A stretch of 64,000 nt of DNA, from assembly GCF_901709675.1 (NCBI RefSeq), contig NC_051094.1, forward strand, positions 3,127,001 through 3,191,000, given 5' to 3'. Positions within the stretch are counted from its first letter, which is position 1; each line of letters starts with the position of its first letter. The stretch comes from Syngnathus acus (Eukaryota; Chordata; Actinopteri; Syngnathiformes; Syngnathidae). This document shows positions 34,901 to 46,900 of this stretch, piece after piece. Position numbers and translations under genes: made by a program. The notes beneath the pieces are model-generated. The model searched no databases. It had not been told where the DNA came from and was given only the letters and a program-made list of their open reading frames with translations.

Positions 34901-37900
34901 TTTGTCAGTAATGAGTCTTTCCGACGGTCGCCCGATTAACGAGCCCTTGTAACTTTCTGGACACTTTGTCTTTCTTTATTTTCGGCTGCAGGCGGCTTTA
35001 AAACAAGCAAACACGCCTGTGTTAGCTTTTGTGATATTTTGCATGACTTTGCGATGATGCGGAAAAACGATACAAGATGTGTGCCTAAAAACGCTTTACA
35101 CGCTACATTTGTAGCTTGTCCTGCTCACTCAGCCTTGACTAAGGCACGGGGCAGAGAGGGGTCTGTTAAAACGCAAGAAGCACTTTCTCTGTATTTCCTT
35201 GCTTCCTCTCGGATGCCTATGACGTAGGAGGAACTATGCATCGAGTCTTGCATATAGTTAGTTGTCTTTTAAGTGCGAGGGGTTCAAAAGTCCATCGCGG
35301 CTGTTGAATTAATGATTTGCCTGCGGATGAATGTGGGAAAGACACATCGGGAGTTTGCAAAGCTTCCGGACCGAATATCGCTTCAAGAACGCTCCGTTCT
35401 ACGAACATAATTAGCAAAATAACAGCAAATAATGAACAAATCACTTGAAATGTCCGTTTCGTTTAGATCGAGGCTTAGCATCGGGTTGGCCCAAAGTAAA
35501 TTGAGCCATAAAGCACAAATGCATGTTTGCGACGGGCATTTCAAGAGCGCCCGCAAGTATTATGGGCATCATACATCAGGGTAAGCTTCTTTCTGGTTTA
35601 AAGGACAGCTTGAGCTTACGACAAATCCGGCCGGGCCAGTGAACTCCAATGCAGAGAGAGTTACACACTGGGCTTGAATAAGACGCTTAAATAATAATTG
35701 AAGTCAACATATTTTACAATCAGCTGTATTTAGGTTGTTTTAGTTTTTAGAATGTTTTACTCATCAAAGTTGTACTAATATATATTTTCAAAATCTCTTT
35801 CAAAAGGTCACATGGAGACGTCGTCAAGTTAAAAGCGACAGAATTCTACGAAACAACAGTGCAGAACTAGAAAAAAAGAATCATTAACGACACTGCTGCA
35901 TGGACTGTTTCATTCGGTGATTGTTTTGCGTACCACTAGAGGGAGCCCACCTAGCGCACTTTGAGATCGTAGCTCTTAAACACGATGACTGGCATTCTTC
36001 TGCCGCTACGCTTCACGTCTTGCCACTTTCAGGAAAGTACAGTAAAATGCAATATTCTCAATAATCCTACAATTAACTCGGACTAACAAGGACAAAAGTA
36101 TTCCCAATTCTGCTCAATTACAAATTTGCCTGTGTCCAAAACACGTTGCAGCTCTGACAAAGGTGCCATATAGGCATTGAATGTGCTTTTCTGATTGATG
36201 GCTAACAATAATGTCACGCAATGTCAAACGAGACAAATAGATTTTCCGTGACGTCTTTATGAAATTGTGCATTGCAGAGGGAGACTTGTGTCTCATTTTG
36301 TTCAGAGGTCGCTCTGACGACTGCAGCGAAACGGACGCATTGAATCAAATCCTTTTCGGGTGACAAATATTTGTAACTCAGCCGCTGTCAGGTGTGTGTG
36401 TGTGTGTGTGTGCGCGCATGTGTGCAAGCTGGACTACGATGTGACGTCAAGTCTAGACAGACCATTTCACAGTCTGCTTTGATGCCACACTATGACAGCT
36501 GATGAAGAGGTGGTCCAAATAATCCACAGTCATCGCTGGCTGTTGTTCTTTAGCGTTTGTGCCTGTCATAATTGGAAGTACACCGGCACATTCCGCCATA
36601 TGCACATGGCGGACACGTATTTTTACATCCTAAAGATTGCACAGTATTGGTCATTTGGAAGCAATTCATTGGAAACTCCACAAAGGTGTTTTGTTCTCTT
36701 CATTTTCTTTGTTCCATTTGAAATGTGAAAAGGGTGACCCCCCCCTGTTTTATTCAAAAGTCCGCTCTTCGAACGGCAACATTTGTTTACGTCGAGCACT
36801 GTATGTCAAATATTTATCGGTCTCCCACATGCGTCTGCACAACGCATGTGTCAGTCCGGGACTTCCTGTTTACTGTTGACTTCCAAACAGCTGTGTTCCA
36901 AACGTCACGACTCCAGATCCGACCTCGGCTCGTTCGTCAGCCGAGTAAGCAAACTGCCAGAGCTGCTCCTCGACACCCACAAAGTCTCCGGAATCGTTTT
37001 GTTTACGGAACACCTTTCATTCAGATTTTCACCGTTTACAAGTGAGCCCATCGGACAAAAATCGAGACTCGTGATTCCCAAACTTTTTATTCGAATGACC
37101 ACCTCCAAATTTACTAAGTACACAGTTTGAACTTAAAGACCGGATGTAGTTTGGAAAAACAAAAAATGATCAAGTCATTGAAATGAATTGCACATTGAAG
37201 TCGAGAAAGGTTCAAAAGAAAGGTACTGAAAAGTTAAAGACAACTGAATTGTACTTATAGAACTATAATGCTTTAAAATGATTTCAAATAAAGTTCAAGC
37301 CACTGTGACATCATTCATGATTGAATTCATCCATTCGTCGCACAGCAGCAACGCCATCCCGCATTCAATGAGGCGCGCTCGCTACCACTTTTTGGGAATC
37401 ACGACGACTTAATGCGAATGACAGGTGCACAATCCAAGGATTGTGTGTACGAGAGATGAAATGTCGGCTAGGAACTGTTGTTTAAAAGTCTTCCAACAAA
37501 CAAACAAAAATCCATTTGTAGCCCCAGATAAACAAAATGTGCCAATGTGGACTCCATTAGTAATGTCGGGAAGAGCAATTTGTTTTTGAAGGGATTCTCA
37601 GTAGCTCCTGACAATATGTTTTTGTTTTTTTTGCGGTTCACCTTAAACGTGTTGCAGGCTTAATTGTCTTTTTTTTTTTTTTTTTTTTTTTTCTCTCGTC
37701 AGTTGTTGAACCCTACCGCACCACCGCTGGAACAAAATGTCCTTCATTTGAGCGCTGTTTTTGACCGGGTTACAAAAAAAAAATGTTTTACGAGGTAAAC
37801 CAACACGTGCGTCAACTCCCGCGATTCCCTTTCAGCGATCTCTCGCTGACCTCAACTAAATGAGAGTGCGTCACGTTGATGAAGTTATTTGAATCCTTGT

Positions 37901-40900
37901 TTGAGCTTGTCTTCATCTGCATCTGCCAGCAAGCGAGGGCTGACAAAGTATTTCTTGGCTGAGCTGGAGCTCGAGCTGGAAGGGGGACCGGACCGGTTGG
38001 GTGGGCCGCTTTGACGTGTTTTCCTCAGATCAGACGTTAGTTAAGCCATTTGATTCCGCAGAGACCTCGCTTTGACCTCTCTTTGTTAACGCTTTCCCCC
38101 CCTTTTCAACACTTTTCACCAGTGTTATAATTGTATAATGCAGATGAATGTGTTGCGGTCCAAATGTGAAAAAAAAAAACTTGTCGTGGAATTTCCTGGT
38201 CTTGTGCCTAAGCGACTGACTTCCTTCAGAGAAGATCGCTCTCGATTTAGATCCAAGACAGCTGCACTGCTGTGTAATGTAACAATGGTTCGAAGGATTC
38301 AGACAGTGTAAGAAAGAGCCGAGATCTTCCTTTTAAGACTCCCTTGAAGATCTGAACATTATTCCAAACGTGTGACTCGTGATCTTGCCGAGATCTTCCT
38401 TTTAAGACTTCCTCGAAGATCTGAACATTATTTCGAACGTGCGACTCGTGATCCTGCCTTTAGAAGTCCTGCCGTCACACCAATAGGTGGCAGAAGTCGC
38501 CAACGAGACGTGACGGACACGGCGAAGAGGAGAGGGGGTCACTCTCAAGTGGCACTTGGTCCAACAGCTTTCCTCTTCAGATGGAGGTCTCAGGGGGCGG
38601 CGGGGGAGGAAGTAGGAGGGCGGGCGGGGGGGGATGTCTTTGTCTTTTTTCAACTTGGTCATTTCGCATTATGTCAGATCTTTATTATTTGGGAACTCTG
38701 CAGTATCTCCTGTTTTTCTAGCTTCGTAAGATCTAACATTCTTAATATCTGCAAGAAATCATGTCACTAAAAAAGTATTTGTGAAACTCTTCTTGAAATT
38801 GTGTCGATTGCGGTTTTCCCACATTCAAAATCCCCGACTGTCTGCGTGTCCGTTGACATTCACTTTAATAGGGAAAGATGAACAGTGTCAAGTAATCGTT
38901 AGAAAAAGATTGAGTTCTCTCTCCTTTAAATTTGTTTTCATTTATTTCATCTTTGACCTTGAACGCATTTTACCTTCAGGAAGGAATAAGGCATTTCATT
39001 TGTCTTTCCCTTCTCTACCCCGGTGCCCGTTTGATTTTCTTACATGCCAGCGCTGACATCAGTAATGACGACGACTCCCTCCATCTAATGTCCTTCCGCA
39101 GGAGCTGACAACATCAAGAAATATTGGTGCCGCTACTACCAGGGGTCGCAGGGTGTCGTCTTTGTATTGGACAGCGCTTCATCAGACGAGGACCTTGAGG
39201 CGGCGCGTAATGAGCTGCACTCGGCCCTGCAGCACCCTCAGCTCTGCACGCTGCCTTTCCTCATCCTCGCCAATCACCAGGACAAGCCCGCCGCAAGGAC
39301 GCCCAACCAGGTAACCCGGGGCCCGACTCGGCGCCCGCCGCTCTTCCACTTAACGGCAATCCGAACGCTTCTACCGCGATTGTCTGATAAAGCGTCACAC
39401 GTACACATTGAGCCGCTATTTAACCGACGTGCGACCACTCGATGGATGAATTGTACAGGATGCAGACTATTGACGTGTACCCTTGGGATATGGCCAGGCG
39501 ACATTGTTTGATAGCCAGGAATAGATTCACGTAGAACACAACACTGACAATGGAAGATGAAAAAGAAAAAAACCAGCCACCAGTTGTGAGCGTCGTCTTG
39601 GCGTAGGATGATTTGCGACGCGAGCTTTTGAGTTACGAGCGCGCTCACGGAACGAGTCGAGGCTCTACTGTATGTGTTTGGGCTCAAAAACAAACGGAAC
39701 ACTGTTATTTATTTTGGCTCTTAATCCTTGCTAGCAAATGGTGGATGAAAACGTTTTTGGACTGAGACACAAACTCTCCCAATTCCATTTTTTTTTTCCC
39801 GCAACTCTCCTTGAAGCACATAAACCTGTTTTGATATTTGGCTGATTATTGTTTGCAATCAAACTTTTAACACTGGAACAGCATCGTTGTAACGCAGCGA
39901 CATCCGTTCGTCCGTTTGTTTGTTCGTTCATCAATGCATTCATTGATTTGTTCATTCGATCATCCATTCATTCCTAACTCCTGTATAGTCACCGAGTAGG
40001 ACGTGGTCATCGTCACGGCCAAGTCAGAACCCTCAACATTTGTCTTGCTTGATAATTTGTTGTTCTGGCAAAAGAGGCCTGAATGTCATGGAATAGTCAT
40101 GTAGTTATAGGTCGTGTTCTCACCTCCCTGCACGACACAATTAATCACTCTTTGTGGAGGCTGGAATAACAAACAAGGATAGTCTGCTCCACCTGTCTTT
40201 TTTTCTCTCTCGCTCTCTCTCTCGCTGGCTCTCTCTCTTTCTCTCCTCGCCAGCGTAGGATGTTATGGCTAGCGTTGCCACTACGACTCTCGCCGCTGTT
40301 TTGAAAAAGCCGGAGCCTCGGTTTCCTACAAATACAGTCACTCACTCACTCACTCACTGGCACACACATACATCATCTGCCGAGGACTATTTTAATGTCT
40401 TCAGGGAGGGCCATCCGTATTTCCTTGCTGGGACCACCGCCACCGTTAAAGGGACGGGGAATGGTCGCTGGGAAACCTTAGTGAGAAAGGTCCTCTCGCA
40501 GATTGCCTTACTATGACCCAAAGCGGAACCCTTTGACTGGCCCCCAATCAGTTTAACTGGGGTTAAGTCATTAGTATGGATTGATTGCATTTGTGCACAA
40601 GTCACAACGGTCACGGAAAGCCACTCATCTCATTGATGCTTTCAATCGGCAGCGCGCGCTGGCCACAACACGGCTCTTTTTGTCGTTGCCCGTCACGTAG
40701 CCTGTTCATGCAGTCTGGTGGCGACCGGGCTCACTGGTCTTAGCGTGATGTGTCTGTCCTTTGCCCATATTTGACCCTGGCTTGTATCAATTTCTCGAGC
40801 TATTGACTTTTTGCAACTGTTTGCAAACCCCATTGACACGTGCGGTGCGGATGGATGTCGCCCAAAGGCCTCATTTGCACTTTGTCGGTCGGTTCAATCG

Positions 40901-43900
40901 AATGACTTCGGTCTGCTTCTATTACTGATGCGATGTGTGCCTCGCTCAACTATGTCAAATCCATCATTGGGAATTTAAAGCTTTGATGAGCTCCGTGCTA
41001 TTTATGACCCTGCTAGCCCTTTCTCAGGTTCCCCCTGCTCATTGCGCTCAAACTACTTTTGATACCCCCAAATTTGGCTCACATACGTGTGTCAGGATAA
41101 TTCCAGGACTGCCACTTTTCTCCTTTTAAGTCATCGCCCTGGAAACTAGCACACTTTTCCAGCCTCATCGTCGTCGCGCGTGCCTAGCTTGGTCTTCCTG
41201 GCCGAGGACCGCCTTGATCTTGGGAAAAGAGGCAATGACATGTGGATGTGTCGTCCCATATCGGAAGCCTGCTACAAAACGTCGCGTTCAAAATTCAAAT
41301 TTTGAATCCAGCGGTTTTACTTTATATTTGACACCCTGCAACTTTTCCCACACACCTCGGCCGAGAGACAAAAAACGCTTTTGTCATCTGGCCGAATCGA
41401 ACGCTCGTAGCGGTTTGACTAAAAACCCGGTGGTTTCAAAGTCGTAGCGTGACGTCGTCTTTGATTGAGTCATTGATGGCGTTTGTTTGATGTTAAAGAT
41501 TGAATGTATTATCACTGACTCACCCACCGCTGTGTCACTTGCTATTGGGTGAGTCACAAAAGAAGAAGCGTTGCGCGACCAGTCACTGCCCACACCACGT
41601 GCTTCCTTTCCTCCGTACCGTTTCCCGTCAATGAAGTCATGGCAGTGTTGCCTTGAGATGACATCCTCCCCCGTCCTCCCCCCTTCTTGAGAAGCAACAA
41701 GGAAATAGTAAGCTCGCGCCACCACCGGAGTGTGCCAGAAGAAAGCGTCAGGCCTCCTCCATATGTTAAGCAAACATTTGCTCAACATCTGCAGGGGTCT
41801 CCTCCTCGGCTCCCCAGGTTCCCATTCTAGCACTTAATGTTCACTTGAAAGGGCTCCGCTCGTGGTCAAGAAGAGCGAATTCTACCCCGGCGGTTGGAAT
41901 GGTTGGCCGCCATAACCTGATTAGTGCAATCGTCACGTTCCTTGTGAATTATAAATTCCTTTCCGATGGTAAATTATTCAGAAAATAAGAGGTTCTTCTC
42001 AATTGTTTGTCTCGTCATGACTTATTGATGCAGGTCAAGATGCTCCAGCGAGGTGCTTAATATTAAATGACGGTTACACTTAGCGTACACAGGTACATGT
42101 CTGAAACGCCATAAGTGCAGTTGTGTCTCCTCTGCGCGCGCACGCGGGGTAGGTAGAAGTTCACATCCTTGTCCAACAGTATCCGTCCTGTCGCGGGGTT
42201 GTTAGACTGTGAAGTTAGTCGTCCCATTTAAGTATGGCTCGTAAAGTACACTATATAGTAGCTGTGGATGAAGCTCTTTGCTGCCGTAAAATTCTTTTAG
42301 AATCAAAGTTGGTGCTGATTGCCAAGGCTAGACTATTATTTCTTTTATAACTTTCTTTTTTGCCAACTTGTACATCAACGTAAAGTTGAGAAACAATTGC
42401 CCCCCCACCCCCCCAAATCCAAAACACTGAAATGATGTCACATGTGCCCTATAGGAGAAACCATATATATCCTGCATGCTATGCATCTTTTTAATATTCG
42501 TGAGAATTTCCATTAGCTTTTTACGTGTAAGTCATGTTCAGGGTTAGTGCACATTGCTTTTCAAACGTTTTGGAGTTACCGTATTTTCCGGACTATAAGG
42601 CGCACCGGACTATAAGGCGCACCTTCAATGAATGGCCCATTTTAAAACTTTGTCCTTATATAAGGCACACCGGACTATAAGGCGCACCATTAATGCATTA
42701 TGTCAGATTTTTAATCCAAATCAAATCATTCTCCATTTTATCTTTTTTATTTCAATTTCAGACACAACAAATTACTTTATAATCATAAAATAATGATCCA
42801 TAGTCTTTTTGATTCATGATTCATAGTCTTCAGCAGGCCACTTATGATTGATCATAGTGTAGTATGATAATAATAATCATAATAGATGATTGAGGTCAGT
42901 GAACTCGTAGTTAACAACTAGGTTGGGCAACTTCGCAAAAGTTAAATACAAGTTAAAATAGCTCAGAAATCACTTTGGTGCAAACAATTTGCTTGCTTTG
43001 TTGTGCTAACAAATATTGTTGCCATAAATGTCAATAATAAAGTTGCTCCAACTTAAATGACCCAAACACTGCTAACCACTCTCAACAAAGTATACCTTTT
43101 TGTGGACGTGACACTGAGGAGTAACCAGGCTGTAGTGTAGCCTAGCTCAAATATAATGTGAAAATAACACGTACACACACACACACATTTGGCGCCTCAC
43201 GGTCGACTTGCGATCAGCGGCGCAATCGACGAGTCGGGCACTCCCGCTGTACGGCGTTCGGAAAGAATGCGGGTATAGATGTGAGAGCTCCCAGTCAGTA
43301 CAAGGTCTGTATTCTGTTACAACCACTGATTGAAGCCTGTAAAGCAACCCATGTTGAGTCGCTTTATTAACCTTGAGATTTTCACTTTGGATTTGATTTT
43401 GCTGAGCGAAGAAGCCGTGTCCTCCGGCAAATTCCGATAACCTCCAAAGACGCTAGCCGCGTTGCAGATTATTTGTGAATCTTTGAGATACTGAACCCAA
43501 ATTCAGTTGGTTGAAATTCTTTCCTGATGATGACACCGTCCATATATGAATGGCGGCGTCCCCCCCGTGTTGGCCTCCAGGAACTGCTGTGTTGACAGAA
43601 AAGGTGGCTCATTTCCTCAACATACAAACACACGGCCATTGGCTCGTGCTGTTTTCCAATGGCGCGCCTTGTTTACAGCATGGCATTTTGTGACTTTGGG
43701 TGTTTCTGGCAGAGGGAGGGAGGGGTGAAGAAAGGTGCCGGTGCCCGAGCCCGATACGGCCCTGCAGACCTGCTAAGGCCTCACTGGGCCAGTGTTGGAA
43801 GGAAACATGGAACAAAATTCCTGGTTGACATCAATCTCCTGCCATTGGGGGGCCCGAGGAAGCCCGGCGAGGAGTGGAGGGTCACCCTGTTGATATAACA

Positions 43901-46900
43901 CCTCAACAAAGCAGGTCTGTTTGGATGGTTGGGCCTAATGGACTGCGAAGCTCTTGTTTTACAAAATGCTGTCTGTGTTTGGAGCGCTCAGCGGTTGTTA
44001 AGGTAGAGGAATATGAGAAAGCCAAACTGCTGAAACTCTGTAATCCCTAAATCAAACCAGAGTCCGAGCTGACTTTTGTGGGAAATGTAACGGAATGACA
44101 CAGATGATGAAGGGTTGTCGGCTCGCATGGCTGGGCTTACTACCCGCGACGGCAGCTTTCCTCCACAATCAAGAACTCAAAGAATCAAACTTTGATGTCA
44201 AATCCCCAGATGACAGAACACTCGGTCACTCTTTCAAACCCAAGGTAATCTGCTCTTGAATCATCCCTTTAAACTTTAGTCCAGTGTGAAGAAAACAATG
44301 CCCCGGTATGAGTCGGAGAACATCTGGACCAAATCGGGATCTGCTTCTCCAGCCCATTGGCAAGCTACGACTCAAACGTGTAATCGACATCACTTCTTTG
44401 GAAATGGTTTCTTGAATGAACTTCCCTACAGTGTGGACAAGAAGCGGAACGGAGACAGTCAACACTCGACCATCAAACGCATCATTAATCATCCGTTTGA
44501 CACAAACAGTCAGACAGACACTCATTGACGGAATGACGCAGACGTTTCGTACGTCTCGTGGATGTGCTTTCGGCTCACCCCCTCGGGTGACTCCTCGGTC
44601 GTTCTCTCCGAGAAGCAATCGAGAACAAACGTCTCTTCCGTCCGGTGTGTCGTCGTGATCAGGCTCCCGCAGAACTGATGAGATTTTCATCATCAGGTGC
44701 GGAGCAGGGACACGTCCTAAAATAGCCGTCCTCCAGGACAACCTGCTAAAATATTTGACTGCTTTGCACTTTACTTTGAGCGCAGTCTTGTATCTCAAGC
44801 GATGGAGACATCCTGATTGGTGCAGTGCCAGCGCCATTGCAGATTAAGAGGGTGGCTTGGTCATGCTTTAGAGAAGTAATTGTTAGCCAGCTTTTTTGTC
44901 TCTATTTCAGTAAGCCTGATAATAAAGTGGGTTGAGCGAGGCCATGGGGGCCGGGCCCGGCTCCCTGTTTGATCATTGATCTCCGTGACCCCATTTGAAG
45001 GGTCTTAATCTCTCAGTTGACCTCTTCCAGGATATCTTGGAGGGAGGGTGACAGGGCTGGATGTTTACTGGGAACCATCAAGAGTGAGGATACTGTGGTG
45101 AAAGTGATGGGGGGGTGGGGGCTTTTTCCACTTGAGCGGTATAATGAGCCTGGGAGGTCTGCGAATGCACGTTTATGTGCGATGTGGCACCTGTAAAATG
45201 CAAACTGCAGTTTTTGTTTCTGAAATTTGGTTGCTCTTCTTCTTCTTCTTGTAGTTGTGCAAAGAAAAAAAAAAAAAGATTGCCTGGTCCTACTGTCAAA
45301 TCCTTCTTAAGATGTTTGTCCGTGATGCAAAGTCCCCAAGGAAGATTTAAGGCTAACTTTTGTTCCTCGACACTCCAAGGTAGCGTACGACTCTTTGTCT
45401 CAATAAGAGGATAACATCGTGTGTATCTTCACGGCTCCAACGAAATGTTGTGGGCCCCGCCATTTTGCACTTGGTTCGCTAGCCATGGCAAAGCATTGGC
45501 ATCGTCCAACCCAAATCAAGGTAGAAACTACTTGCACCTCAAATGCATTCCGTCAGTAAACATGAAGAGCGAGGGAATAAGGTGGGATGGGTCTTCAGGC
45601 AGGATGAGTATTTTTAGACAAGGTGTCCAAGCATAACAAGCCCTGCAGATGTTTGCACACGGGATCAAACCGTGTTTTACACCAATAAACCTGTCGGCTG
45701 GTCACGCTTAAGAATGGTGCTGTGAGCGACCAAGCCGCAAAATGTGTAAGTCGTAAGAATGAATTGAGTCGAAGGGCTTATTTGAAAAAAAGAATTCGGC
45801 AGATTTTGAATTGTATTAGGCAGGACTTGTTCAGTCATCTCGGATGAGTCATTCGGTTTAGCCAAGCGAGCCCCAAAGTCATGTGACTCCAGCCCCTCAC
45901 CTCCGCTCCAAAACACCATTTGCGTTCATAGACACTGTAGTCTCCGTTATCTTTTTCTGACCTCAGCTGGAAAGAGTTAAAAAGTACAGTCGATACGTTG
46001 CACAAGGTCTCCTCTACGGATTCCATAATGAGCCGAGTCCACGCTCGGAGAAAATTGTGGTAATGACGGACTGAACACTTCCTGGGTTCTTGTTTTGAGA
46101 GAAGATAGCCATCTTGAATGGCGTTGCCCCAGATCGTCAGCCAAGCCTGACTCTGAGGTTAAACAGCTAAGGGAATATAAAAAAAAAAAAAATCTGGAGC
46201 GGTACTGTAGCAGAAGGCGTTTCAGCAGACCTCGCCTTCCACTCATCTCGCTCGCAATCGTCTGAGTTTGCTTTAACAGCGTATTCATACAGCGGCTCTT
46301 CTACTAAGTTGGTCAATTGGTGAGGATTGATGGAAGTCTCGCATTCTATAAATCTTGACTTGATCAGATGTTGCTGTGAGATTTCTAAACGCCTATAAAA
46401 TGGGCGCCCCCCCCCAAAACACACGTACGCATTTTGTATATCGACGATCCACACTCAATCCAGAGCCTTTTACGTCAAGCATCTGCATTCCTTCATGGCA
46501 CAACCACCTCCAGATGTTCACTTCTTATGCCCCCCCCCACACACACACACGCACACATTTATTTCAAAAGATGAAGAAACTCGGGCTTTGAATACTTGTA
46601 GTCACATAAAGCACTAACATTTATGTTAGACAACTTTGGGTGTATGATTTGGACCCCCCCAAAAAGTGATTGATAATGTCAAACATTGATTTGACGATCA
46701 TCCTGGTAAAGCCACCCTTATATTTTGTTTGATTGTCGCAATCCTTTTTCATCTGCGCTCAATTCCTGAAGCAAGTTTACCCCCCGCAATGGCAGACATG
46801 ACTGATCTGTTGGCTTGTCAGGTAGCATCAGCGCAAAGCCGGTGCCGTGTGACGCCGCCGGCGGCTTGCCAAAAGCTAATTGTGCTAATTGGCGAGCGCC

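Larger units (their letters stand above)
33896..39101 (+). other. arl15 intron 3 (5.2 kb)
   Basis: Contains a GT microsatellite (36392-36412), a 24-T tract (37669-37692), a 69-bp tandem duplication (38318-38455) and forward CTCF-like motifs (35928-35948 and 38480-38494). No gene recognised. Confidence 0.8.
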
